From NCBI RefSeq assembly GCF_036327755.1, contig NZ_CP109596.1, positions 7,316,001 to 7,380,000 on the forward strand: 64,000 bases of DNA, given 5' to 3'. Each line of letters starts with the position of its first letter. The first letter of the stretch is position 1. The DNA is from Nocardia sp. NBC_01503. GTDB taxonomy: Bacteria > Actinomycetota > Actinomycetes > Mycobacteriales > Mycobacteriaceae. A model generated the notes under the pieces. That model was not told the origin of the DNA. It did no database searches and saw only the letters and a program-made list of their open reading frames with translations. Positions 25,640 to 32,922 of the stretch are shown here, one piece after another. The position numbers were made by a program, and so were the translations under genes.

Positions 25640-28480
25640 TCAGTTGGTGTAGGAGTCAATCGGCGGGCAAGAGCAAACCAAATTCCGGTCGCCATAAGCA
25701 CCGTCAATCCGCCGCACCGAAGGCCACACCTTCGCCCGCGAACTCCCCAACCCCCGCGGGTAAACAGCAGTTTCGCGACTGTAAGGGTGCTCCCACTCCC
25801 CCACCAAGCACTGAGCCGTATGCGGCGCACCCCGCAGCGGATTGTCCTCAACCGGCCAAACACCCGCCGCGACCTGATCGATCTCACCCTTGATAGCGAT
25901 CATCGCGTCGATGAAAGCATCGATCTCCTCGAGGTTCTCACTCTCGGTAGGCTCCACCATCAGAGTCCCCGCCACCGGGAAACTCATCGTAGGCGCATGG
26001 AACCCATAGTCCGCCAACCGCTTTGCCACATCATCCACGGTCACACCGGTCCGCTTGGTGATCTCCCGCAGATCCAGGATGCACTCGTGCGCGACCATCC
26101 CGTTGTCACCCGTGAACAACACCGGGAAATGCGGATCCAGCCGCCGCGCAATGTAATTCGCCGACGCGATAGCCGTCAGCGTGGCGCGCCGCAGCCCGTC
26201 CGCACCCATCATCCGAATGTACGACCAGGTGATCGGCAGAATCGACGCCGAACCGTACTTGGCGGCCGACACCGCATGCGATCCCGCCTCCAGCGGATCA
26301 CCCGGCAGGTACTTGGCCAGATGCTCGCGCACCGCGACCGGACCGACACCCGGGCCACCGCCACCGTGCGGAATGCAGAAGGTCTTGTGCAGGTTCAGGT
26401 GGCTGACATCGCCGCCGAACCGCCCCGGACGGGCAAGTCCGACAAGGGCATTCAGGTTCGCGCCGTCGACGTACACCTGACCGCCCGCGTCGTGCACCAT
26501 GGCGCACAGCTCGGCGACCTCATGCTCGTACACGCCGTGCGTGGACGGGTAGGTGATCATGATGCAGGCCAGGCGATCGGCGTGATCGGCGATCTTGGCG
26601 CGCAGATCATCGAGATCGACATCGCCGTTCTCGCGGGTTTTCACGACCTCGACGCGCATTCCCACCATCGCCGCCGAAGCCGCGTTGGTGCCGTGCGCGC
26701 TGGACGGAATCAAACACGTATCCCGGTGCGTATCACCGCGTTCCAGGTGGTACCGCCGAATCGCGAGCAGTCCCGCGTACTCGCCCTGGCTACCGGCGTT
26801 GGGCTGCAACGAAACCCGGTCGTACCCGGTGACGGCGCACAGCCAGCCTTCCAGGTCCTCTATCAAACGGATCAGGCCCGGAGCGTCTTCGACCGGCGCG
26901 TACGGGTGCACCCGATTGAATCCCGGCCACGTGATGGATTCCATCTCCGCCGCCGCATTGAGCTTCATCGTGCACGATCCGAGCGGAATCATGCTGCGGT
27001 CCAAGGCAATATCCTTGTCGGACAGCGAACGCAGGTACCGCATCATGGCGGTCTCGGTGCGGTACCGGGTGAACGCCGGATGCGTCAGGATCTCCGAGGT
27101 GCGGTTCTCGATGTGCGGCCGCAGCTTGCCGTGGAAGAGCGCGCCCTCGGGGCCGACGGGGATCTCCGCGCCGAAGCAGTCCAGTACCGCCACCACATGC
27201 GCGTCGGTGGTCGCCTCATCGCAGGCGATGCCGACATGATCGGCATCGACGAGCCGCAGGTTGATGCCCGCCCCCTTCGCCTTGGCGACGATGGATTCCG
27301 CGCCGCCCGGCACGTTCACCAGCACGGTGTCGAAGAAGCTCTGATGCACGACCGCGTCGCCCAGCCCCGCGGCCAGCCACTGCGCGTGCCCGTGCACCCG
27401 GCGCGCGATGGACTTGAGCCCGTCCGCACCGTGATACGAGGCGTACATGGCGGCCACAATGGCCAGCAGTACCTGTGCGGTGCAAATGTTCGAGGTCGCC
27501 TTCTCGCGGCGAATGTGCTGCTCACGGGTCTGCAGGGCGAGCCGGTAGGCGGTATTGCCGTCGGCGTCCACCGAAACACCGACCAGTCGCCCCGGCAGCT
27601 GCCGCGCATGCGCCTGACGCACCGCCAGATATCCCGCGTGCGGCCCGCCGAATCCGAGCGGCACACCGAACCGCTGGCTGGTGCCGAAGCAGACATCCGC
27701 GCCCTGCTCACCCGGCGACGTAATCAGCGTCGCCGCAAGCAGATCCGCGCCGACCGCGACCAAAGACTTACGCGCGTGCGCGGTTTCGATGACCGAGGTC
27801 CAGTCGACGATCTTGCCCGAGGCACCCGGCTGCTGCACGATCACGCCGAAGAAGTCACCCTCGGGCAGCTCACCGCCACTCAGATCCGCCTCGACGATCT
27901 CGATCCCGAGCGGCTCCGCGCGCGTGAACAGCACGGTCCGGGTCTGCGGGAACAGATCGGAGTCGATGAGCAGTCGCTGCGACTTGCTGCCCCGGTTCGC
28001 GCGCTGCAACAGCGTCATGGCCTCGGCGGCGGCGGTGGCCTCGTCCAGCATGGACGCGTTGGCGACATCCATTCCGGTCAGATCGGACACCATCGTCTGG
28101 AAGTTGAGCAGCGCCTCCAGCCGTCCCTGGCTGATCTCGGGCTGATACGGCGTGTACGCGGTGTACCAGGCCGGATTCTCGATCAGATTGCGGACCAGCA
28201 CCGGCGGGGTCAGCGTGTCGTAGTAGCCGAGGCCGATCATGGTCGTGGCCACCGTATTCGACCCGGCCAGCGCGGCCAGCGCCGCCAGCGCCTCATGTTC
28301 ACCGACGGCGGCAGGCAGGGCGTCGAGGCCATTGCTCCCGGCACCGTCGAGGATGCTCGCGGGAATGGCCTTGGCGGCGAGTTCGTCCAGCGATTCCACA
28401 CCGACGGTGGCGAGGATGCGCTCGAGTTCGCCGCTGTCAGGTCCGATATGGCGGTCGGCGAAGGATCGAGTCCAGGTCAC
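25640..28480 (-). CDS. gcvP: Glycine dehydrogenase (decarboxylating), P-protein of the glycine cleavage system
   Basis: 946 residues from GTG 28480, the usual length for the single-chain P-protein; the frame stays open further upstream only because it crosses the riboswitch. It starts with the diagnostic SFADRHIGP. The PLP-binding lysine is about residue 699 in LNLHKTFCIPHGGGGPG, and the glycine-rich loop follows. The enzyme decarboxylates glycine and passes aminomethyl to the lipoyl arm of GcvH, encoded 3.2 kb upstream in the same direction. A GGAGAG ribosome site lies 7 nt before the start. A tandem glycine riboswitch lies in the leader, so expression should respond to glycine. Confidence 0.97.
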   Translation of the reverse strand: MTWTRSFADRHIGPDSGELERILATVGVESLDELAAKAIPASILDGAGSNGLDALPAAVGEHEALAALAALAGSNTVATTMIGLGYYDTLTPPVLVRNLIENPAWYTAYTPYQPEISQGRLEALLNFQTMVSDLTGMDVANASMLDEATAAAEAMTLLQRANRGSKSQRLLIDSDLFPQTRTVLFTRAEPLGIEIVEADLSGGELPEGDFFGVIVQQPGASGKIVDWTSVIETAHARKSLVAVGADLLAATLITSPGEQGADVCFGTSQRFGVPLGFGGPHAGYLAVRQAHARQLPGRLVGVSVDADGNTAYRLALQTREQHIRREKATSNICTAQVLLAIVAAMYASYHGADGLKSIARRVHGHAQWLAAGLGDAVVHQSFFDTVLVNVPGGAESIVAKAKGAGINLRLVDADHVGIACDEATTDAHVVAVLDCFGAEIPVGPEGALFHGKLRPHIENRTSEILTHPAFTRYRTETAMMRYLRSLSDKDIALDRSMIPLGSCTMKLNAAAEMESITWPGFNRVHPYAPVEDAPGLIRLIEDLEGWLCAVTGYDRVSLQPNAGSQGEYAGLLAIRRYHLERGDTHRDTCLIPSSAHGTNAASAAMVGMRVEVVKTRENGDVDLDDLRAKIADHADRLACIMITYPSTHGVYEHEVAELCAMVHDAGGQVYVDGANLNALVGLARPGRFGGDVSHLNLHKTFCIPHGGGGPGVGPVAVREHLAKYLPGDPLEAGSHAVSAAKYGSASILPITWSYIRMMGADGLRRATLTAIASANYIARRLDPHFPVLFTGDNGMVAHECILDLREITKRTGVTVDDVAKRLADYGFHAPTMSFPVAGTLMVEPTESENLEEIDAFIDAMIAIKGEIDQVAAGVWPVEDNPLRGAPHTAQCLVGEWEHPYSRETAVYPRGLGSSRAKVWPSVRRIDGAYGDRNLVCSCPPIDSYTN

Positions 28481-28542
28481 GGCAGCTCTCCAAAGGGGTG
28501 GGCGGGGGTCGGCGCGGTTGCCGACGCGTCGTCTGCCCTCCC

Positions 28543-28768
28543 CCTCTGTCGTTGGCGCCTGAGAGATTCGGGGCACAGCCGTTGTGGCGGTACCCCTTTC
28601 ACCATGGGCGGGTGGCTCGCGACCACCGCTTTCCAGAGGCGCCGAAACTCCGCACGGTCCCTTGTGCCTGAGAGATTGACGGGGAGGTGCTGCTCCTTCG
28701 GCGCCCGGATTCTGCCTGCCTTCGAAAAGACCTGCATCCCCGGGACTCTCCCGCACGGCTGCGACGCA
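28543..28768 (-). ncRNA. Tandem glycine riboswitch upstream of gcvP
   Basis: Read on the minus strand, aptamer 1 (about 28768-28650) has GTGCGGGAGAGTCCC, the hallmark GGCGCCGAAGGAGCAG and the closing AATCTCTCAGGCAC. Aptamer 2 (about 28640-28543) has GGCGCCTCTGGAAAG, CCATGGTGAAAGGGGT and CCGAATCTCTCAGGCGCC, with P1 formed by GGCGCC on both sides. This is the gcvT-motif class, known as a glycine-binding tandem that activates glycine catabolism. It ends about 60 nt before the gcvP GTG. No intrinsic terminator is seen in that gap, so control of the ribosome site is more likely. Confidence 0.95.
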
Positions 28769-28774
28769 GTGCCA

Positions 28775-28780
28775 AGTCTA
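28775..28780 (-). promoter_or_regulatory. Putative -10 element for the gcvP leader
   Basis: TAGACT on the minus strand, 6-7 bp upstream of the first riboswitch bases. A possible TTGCTG -35 lies 15 bp before it. Position fits, sequence match is moderate. Confidence 0.35.
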
Positions 28781-28835
28781 GAGGTCGGCAAGTTACAGCA
28801 ATGTTGCCTGGGTCGATTTCACACTCGTGGCGCGC

Positions 28836-28871
28836 AAAAAAAATAAGCGCGCCCCCCGAAGGTGACGCGCT
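28836..28871 (-). terminator. Strong intrinsic terminator after the MerR gene
   Basis: On the minus strand a stem AGCGCGTC..CC / GGGG..GCGCGCT with TTCG in the loop is followed by TTATTTTTTTT. It lies 8 bp after the stop of the Rv1830-like gene and separates it from the gcvP promoter. Confidence 0.92.
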
Positions 28872-28878
28872 CGCGGTA

Positions 28879-29448
28879 CTAACCCGTCTTCTGGTTCATT
28901 CTGGCCTTGCGGCGGAAGGACAGCTCATCCTCCGGACGCTCGGTGGCCGTACCGGCCTCGGCCCGCTCGGCCGGGAAATTGGCGATGGCCCCGGTCAACT
29001 CGCGCATGGCGCCGCTGACCGCGATACCGAAGACACCCTGCCCGCCCTGCAGTAAATCGACGACCTCCTCGGGTGAGGAGCACTCGTACACCGTGGCCCC
29101 ATCGGAGAAGAGGGTGATGCCGGCCAGATCCTCGACCCCGCGGCTGCGCAGATGATCCACCGCGATGCGAATGTTCTGCAGCGAGATCCCCGCGTCCAGC
29201 AATCGCTTGACGATCTTGAGGACCAGAATGTCCTTGAACGAGTACAGCCGCTGACTGCCCGATCCGGTGGCGCTGCGGATGGACGGTACGACCAGCCCGG
29301 TACGGGCCCAGTAATCCAGCTGCCGATAGGTGATCCCCGCGACCTGGCAGGCGCTCGGGACCCGGTAGCCGACGAGTTCGTCAGGCACCGTGTCATCGGG
29401 GAACAGCCCTGGCTGCACCACATCATGGGTGTGCGGTTGGTCTCCCAC
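28879..29448 (-). CDS. MerR-family transcriptional regulator (Rv1830-like)
   Basis: 189 residues from GTG 29448 (GGGAG upstream). The winged helix (about 25-95) reads GYRVPSACQVAGITYRQLDYWARTG then LYSFKDILVLKIVKRLLDAG, typical of MerR; a coiled region and a compact C-terminal domain follow. Gene order and length match Rv1830 of M. tuberculosis, next to the bifunctional nuclease gene and gcvB. Targets are not known from sequence; a nearby inverted repeat at 29602-29618 may be a site. It ends in a strong terminator. Confidence 0.92.
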   Translation of the reverse strand: MGDQPHTHDVVQPGLFPDDTVPDELVGYRVPSACQVAGITYRQLDYWARTGLVVPSIRSATGSGSQRLYSFKDILVLKIVKRLLDAGISLQNIRIAVDHLRSRGVEDLAGITLFSDGATVYECSSPEEVVDLLQGGQGVFGIAVSGAMRELTGAIANFPAERAEAGTATERPEDELSFRRKARMNQKTG

Positions 29449-29601
29449 TGACTACTCCCTTACTGCTGGCCTATCCGGGCTCGTGTCTTGAAATCGGACA
29501 CTGCATCGACGTTTGGAGCGTGGCCTAACTGTCGAGGCTACTCTCCTGATTGTCCCGGGAGCATCGGCGTCGAACCAAGCGTGACGAGCGGCGTGTTTCT
29601 A

Positions 29602-29618
29602 GACCTTAAGTACAGGTC
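29602..29618. promoter_or_regulatory. Inverted repeat upstream of the Rv1830-like gene
   Basis: GACCT-TAAGTAC-AGGTC, 5-bp arms in the 196-bp gap between the bifunctional nuclease gene and the MerR gene. It could be an operator for one of the two MerR proteins encoded here. Short arms, so tentative. Confidence 0.3.
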
Positions 29619-29644
29619 GAGGTAACGATTCGGCCGCCCCCCAC

Positions 29645-30118
29645 TTAACTGTCGGTGGCCTTGAAATCATCCGGCGAGACCGACTCCAAGAACTCCTTGA
29701 ACTTCTCCACCTCGTCCTCGCGCTCGTCCGGCATGACGAGACCGGCCTCCTCGAGCACCGGTTCCTCGGCGTAGATCGGACAACCCACCCGCAGGGCGAT
29801 GGCGACGGAGTCGGAGGGGCGCGCGGAGATCCGCAGATCGTTCTCGAAGACCAGATCGGCGTAGAAGGTGCCCTCCTGCAGATCCACGATCCGCACCTCT
29901 TTCAAGGTGTGCCCGAGATCCTTGATGAGGATCTTGATCAGATCGTGGGTCAGCGGACGAATCGGCGTGACACCCTCTTGCTCGAGTACGATCGCGGTGG
30001 CCTCGGCCTGCCCGATCCAAATGGGTAGATACCTGTCACCGGAAGCCTCGCGGAGCAACAGCACGGGCTGGTTCTGTGGCTGTTCGACACGGATGCCGAT
30101 CACACGCATTTCGCTCAT
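29645..30118 (-). CDS. Bifunctional nuclease family protein (DUF151, Rv1829-like)
   Basis: 157 residues from ATG 30118. The family core is visible: VIGIRVEQPQNQPVLLLRE, YLPIWIGQAEATAIV, LTHDLIKILIKDLG, and ISARPSDSVAIALRVGCPIYAEE. Plant relatives show RNase and DNase activity and archaeal/bacterial ones have a conserved fold. It sits between two MerR genes exactly as in M. tuberculosis. A 27-codon leader ORF overlaps its start by ATGA. The C-terminus is acidic. Confidence 0.92.
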   Translation of the reverse strand: MSEMRVIGIRVEQPQNQPVLLLREASGDRYLPIWIGQAEATAIVLEQEGVTPIRPLTHDLIKILIKDLGHTLKEVRIVDLQEGTFYADLVFENDLRISARPSDSVAIALRVGCPIYAEEPVLEEAGLVMPDEREDEVEKFKEFLESVSPDDFKATDS

Positions 30119-30198
30119 GGCCGTGCCTCGCTAGCGCTCGCCACGACCATGCGCAAAGGCGCGCTGTGTTTGATGATTCGCTCGCTTCGCTCACTCAT
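30115..30198 (-). CDS. 27-residue leader ORF coupled to the bifunctional nuclease gene
   Basis: ATG 30198 to TGA 30115-30117, encoding MSERSERIIKHSAPLRMVVA plus seven more residues. A GGGAGG ribosome site lies 7 nt before the ATG. Its stop overlaps the start of the next gene as ATGA, so ribosomes finishing it could reinitiate on the nuclease gene. Whether the peptide itself matters is unknown. Confidence 0.5.
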   Translation of the reverse strand: MSERSERIIKHSAPLRMVVASASEARP

Positions 30199-30280
30199 GG
30201 CACTGCCTCCCATAAACTCGCCGATCGCCCGGCCATCGACACAGCGGGGCGAGTCGTATCACCGAGTCTAGGCGAAGATT

Positions 30281-31072
30281 TCAGCCTCCGAGCGAAGCAC
30301 GCACCGAGGTCTTCACCAGGGCTGTGTGCAGGGTCAGCGACAGTGCCGCCAACTCTCGCACCGTCTCCTCCGCGCGGGCGCGGGCGTCGGCGTCCCGGCT
30401 CTTGGCGATGGGCGCGGCGATCTGCGCGACCATTGCCGCCTCGCGATCCGCGGCGAGTTTGAAGGCACGCAGATGCCTTGCCTCCAAACCGAATTCGCTC
30501 AATGCCTTGGCGGTGCGCGCGAGCGTCACCGCGTCGGCGTCGAAATAGCCTGCGGCACCGGGCGTGATGAGATTCGCGCGAATCAGTTCGGTGAGGAACT
30601 TCTCGTCGATTCCCGCCTGCTGCAACAGATCCGCCCGCGGGATCCGGATCTCGTGATCGAACCGGAGCTCCTCGGGCGATACCTCACCGGACACGACCCC
30701 TAGCCGCCGGAGGCGGCCATCCCCGTTGGGGCCCATAGGATGTAGCTCTCCCTCGCTGACGACGCCCGCTCGGGCACGGGCTTCCCGTACCCCGAGCGTC
30801 GCGGCCCCACTGTCGATCGCTTCGAGCTGTTCCTTGATCACCTTGAGCGGCAGGTATTGATCCCGCTGCGCCGTCAGCACGAACCGCAGGCGTTCCACGT
30901 CGGCGACGTGGAACCTGCGGTATCCCGAAGGAGTGCGTTCCGGACTGATCAATCCCTCCGATTCGAGGAATCGAATCTTCGAGATGGTGATGTCCGGGAA
31001 ATCCGGACGCAGCAAATCCAACACGGAGCCGATCGACATGCCCCCGCGCGTCCACTGCGCTGCGCCAGTCAT
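30281..31072 (-). CDS. MerR-family transcriptional regulator (Rv1828-like)
   Basis: 263 residues from ATG 31072. The N-terminal winged helix (about 10-85) includes MSIGSVLDLLRPDFPDITIS, KIRFLESEGLISPERTPSGYRRF and VERLRFVLTAQRDQYLPLKVI. The longer C-terminal domain (about 120-263) distinguishes it from ordinary MerR proteins and matches the Rv1828 type. It starts 11 bp after the garA stop, so garA and this gene are probably cotranscribed. In mycobacteria this protein is essential or nearly so; its effector is unknown. Confidence 0.93.
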   Translation of the reverse strand: MTGAAQWTRGGMSIGSVLDLLRPDFPDITISKIRFLESEGLISPERTPSGYRRFHVADVERLRFVLTAQRDQYLPLKVIKEQLEAIDSGAATLGVREARARAGVVSEGELHPMGPNGDGRLRRLGVVSGEVSPEELRFDHEIRIPRADLLQQAGIDEKFLTELIRANLITPGAAGYFDADAVTLARTAKALSEFGLEARHLRAFKLAADREAAMVAQIAAPIAKSRDADARARAEETVRELAALSLTLHTALVKTSVRASLGG

Positions 31073-31083
31073 TCCGCTCGGTC

Positions 31084-31551
31084 CTATAGTGCGCCCGCGT
31101 CGCTTGTCTGCGGCCGCGGACCGGTAAGGAATACGAGACGGAACTTGCCGATCTGAACCTCGTCGCCGTTCTGCAGCTCCGAGGAGTCGACCGGTTCCCG
31201 GTTGACGTAGGTGCCGTTGAGGCTGCCCACATCGACAACCTGGAAGGTGTCGTCGTCCTGGCGGAACTCCGCGTGGCGACGGCTCACGGTGACATCATCG
31301 AGAAAGATGTCGCTGTCGGGGTGGCGTCCCGCGGAGGTGGTGGGCTGATCCAACAGAAACCGCGAACCGGCGTTCGGGCCGCGCTTGACGACCAGCAGAG
31401 CCGCACCCGCGGGCAGACCCTCGACTCCCACCGGCTGTTCGCCGGTCTGCTCAGGGCGCGACGTGTCGACCTCGTTCAGGAAATCAGCGCGGAACACCGA
31501 AGTGGTCTCTGCTGCCGTCTCCTGGTAACCCGGGTCCTTGTTCTCGCTCAC
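31084..31551 (-). CDS. garA: GarA / OdhI-type FHA-domain metabolic regulator
   Basis: 155 residues from GTG 31551, with GGAGGAG upstream; the longer frame has no support. The N-terminal phosphorylation motif ETTSVFRADF holds Thr16 and Thr17, equivalent to the PknG/PknB sites of mycobacterial GarA. The FHA domain (about 65-145) has GRHPDSDIFL, VSRRHAEF and SLNGTYVN, the phosphothreonine-binding loops. Unphosphorylated GarA inhibits 2-oxoglutarate dehydrogenase and glutamate dehydrogenase and activates glutamate synthase, so the gene links amino-acid and TCA metabolism to Ser/Thr kinase signalling. Confidence 0.96.
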   Translation of the reverse strand: MSENKDPGYQETAAETTSVFRADFLNEVDTSRPEQTGEQPVGVEGLPAGAALLVVKRGPNAGSRFLLDQPTTSAGRHPDSDIFLDDVTVSRRHAEFRQDDDTFQVVDVGSLNGTYVNREPVDSSELQNGDEVQIGKFRLVFLTGPRPQTSDAGAL

Positions 31552-31671
31552 CCTTGCTCTCCTCCTCGAACCGAATAATCCATGCAAGCAGTTGATGCCT
31601 TCAGCGGAACTGTTGGCATTGACCGTACCCTGCCGGGCCGTACCCGTGCAGGTAGAACTGTGAAGGCTGCT

Positions 31672-32070
31672 TCAGCCTCCGATAACTCCTTGATAACCTG
31701 CGGCATCGAGCAGGTCACCGTATGCGGCATCGAGGGTCTCGGCCGAGTCCAACTCGAGTTCGAAGATCCATCCGTCGCCGTACGGGTCGGTGTTGAGAGT
31801 CTCCGGCTCGGCCGTCAGAATCTCGTTCACCGCAACGACTTTCCCGGCCAGCGGGGCGTAGATGTCCGAAACACTCTTGGTGGACTCCACTTCGGCGATG
31901 CTGTCGCCGGTGGCGACATCTTTATCGGTGTCGGGCAGCTGCACGAACACCACATCACCGAGCTGCGACTGGGCATAGTCGGTGATTCCCACTCGGACTC
32001 GGGTGGGTCCCGCGATGCGCACCCATTCGTGCTCTTCGGTGTAGCGCAGGTCGTCGGGTAGGTCGCTCAC
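31672..32070 (-). CDS. gcvH: Glycine cleavage system H protein
   Basis: 132 residues from GTG 32070, AAAGGA ribosome site 9 nt upstream. It starts LRYTEEHEWVR; the lipoyl-lysine is Lys65 in VESTKSVSDIYAP, and the closing DGWIFELEL is typical. It carries the aminomethyl intermediate between GcvP and GcvT. It lies 120 bp upstream of garA. No gcvT gene is in the window. Confidence 0.97.
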   Translation of the reverse strand: MSDLPDDLRYTEEHEWVRIAGPTRVRVGITDYAQSQLGDVVFVQLPDTDKDVATGDSIAEVESTKSVSDIYAPLAGKVVAVNEILTAEPETLNTDPYGDGWIFELELDSAETLDAAYGDLLDAAGYQGVIGG

Positions 32071-32140
32071 TGGCGGTGTCCTTTCAACGGGCGGTCCTTT
32101 CGGGATCGTCACCGATCCGTTCGCCACACACCCTAATGGG

Positions 32141-32854
32141 CTAGTGATCTTCGCTCGACGGGGCCGGTATGGGTGGTGCGGCGGCGGCCGGAATCGCGCG
32201 GTACACCGCAACGGCCTTGCCCAGGTAGAGAATGCCGGTCCAGACGTAGACCGCCGTACCCCAGACCAGGAATGCCCCGCCGAAGGCCCGGCCGAAACCT
32301 GCCAGGGGCCAATCCATTCGACCTGCGAGAAGCCACGGCAAAGCGGACATGAGCGCGAAGGTGGCGGCCTTGCCGAGATAGATCACCTCGGGCGGGGGCA
32401 GCTGCCGGCGCTTGTAGATGCCGAGCGTGAGGGTCAGGATGCCGTCGCGGGCGACCAGGATGAGCACCACCCACCAGGGCAGGATGCCGCGAATCAGGAA
32501 GCCCGCCAAAGTCGCCAGCAGATAGAGGCGATCGACCAGGGGGTCCAGGATCGCGCCCAGCTTGGACGACTGGTCAAGCAGCCGTGCGAGTTTGCCGTCG
32601 AGGAAGTCGGTGAAACCGCTGGCCACCAGTAGTGCGAAGGCCCAGCCGTCGGCCTCTTTCACCAGCAGCAGCCACAGGAAGACCGGGACGCCGATCAGCC
32701 GGATCGCGCTCAGCACGTTCGGGACGGTGAGGATGCGGTCGCTGTACACCGGTTCGGCGTTCCGCTCGGTTGTCACAACCCACGTCTTACCCCATCCGCC
32801 CGGCAGTCTCCAGGCGGGTGGGTAGCGAGTCTTCTGTTGTATGGTCTCGGCCAT
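32141..32854 (-). CDS. CDP-alcohol phosphatidyltransferase (PgsA2 / Rv1822-like)
   Basis: 237 residues if started at ATG 32854; a GTG at 32776 would give 211 residues, closer to mycobacterial relatives. The CDP-OH motif is DGKLARLLDQSSKLGAILDP with LVDR after it, containing the metal-binding Asp set D-G-x2-A-R-x(8)-G-x3-D-x3-D. About six membrane segments. The enzyme swaps CMP on a CDP-diacylglycerol for an alcohol phosphate; PgsA2-type proteins are annotated as phosphatidylglycerophosphate or cardiolipin synthase-like, so the exact product is open. It is next to gcvH as in M. tuberculosis. Confidence 0.9.
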   Translation of the reverse strand: MAETIQQKTRYPPAWRLPGGWGKTWVVTTERNAEPVYSDRILTVPNVLSAIRLIGVPVFLWLLLVKEADGWAFALLVASGFTDFLDGKLARLLDQSSKLGAILDPLVDRLYLLATLAGFLIRGILPWWVVLILVARDGILTLTLGIYKRRQLPPPEVIYLGKAATFALMSALPWLLAGRMDWPLAGFGRAFGGAFLVWGTAVYVWTGILYLGKAVAVYRAIPAAAAPPIPAPSSEDH

Positions 32855-32922
32855 AGCAGGGAAATGACAGAATGAGTTGGGAAGTTTCTCATCTGTTACG
32901 CAGGCATGCGAGAGGAAAAACC

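Noticed and set aside
25634..28846. 1070-codon open frame on the plus strand opposite gcvP
   Set aside because: It is the mirror of gcvP and runs through the riboswitch; no known motif, biased composition.
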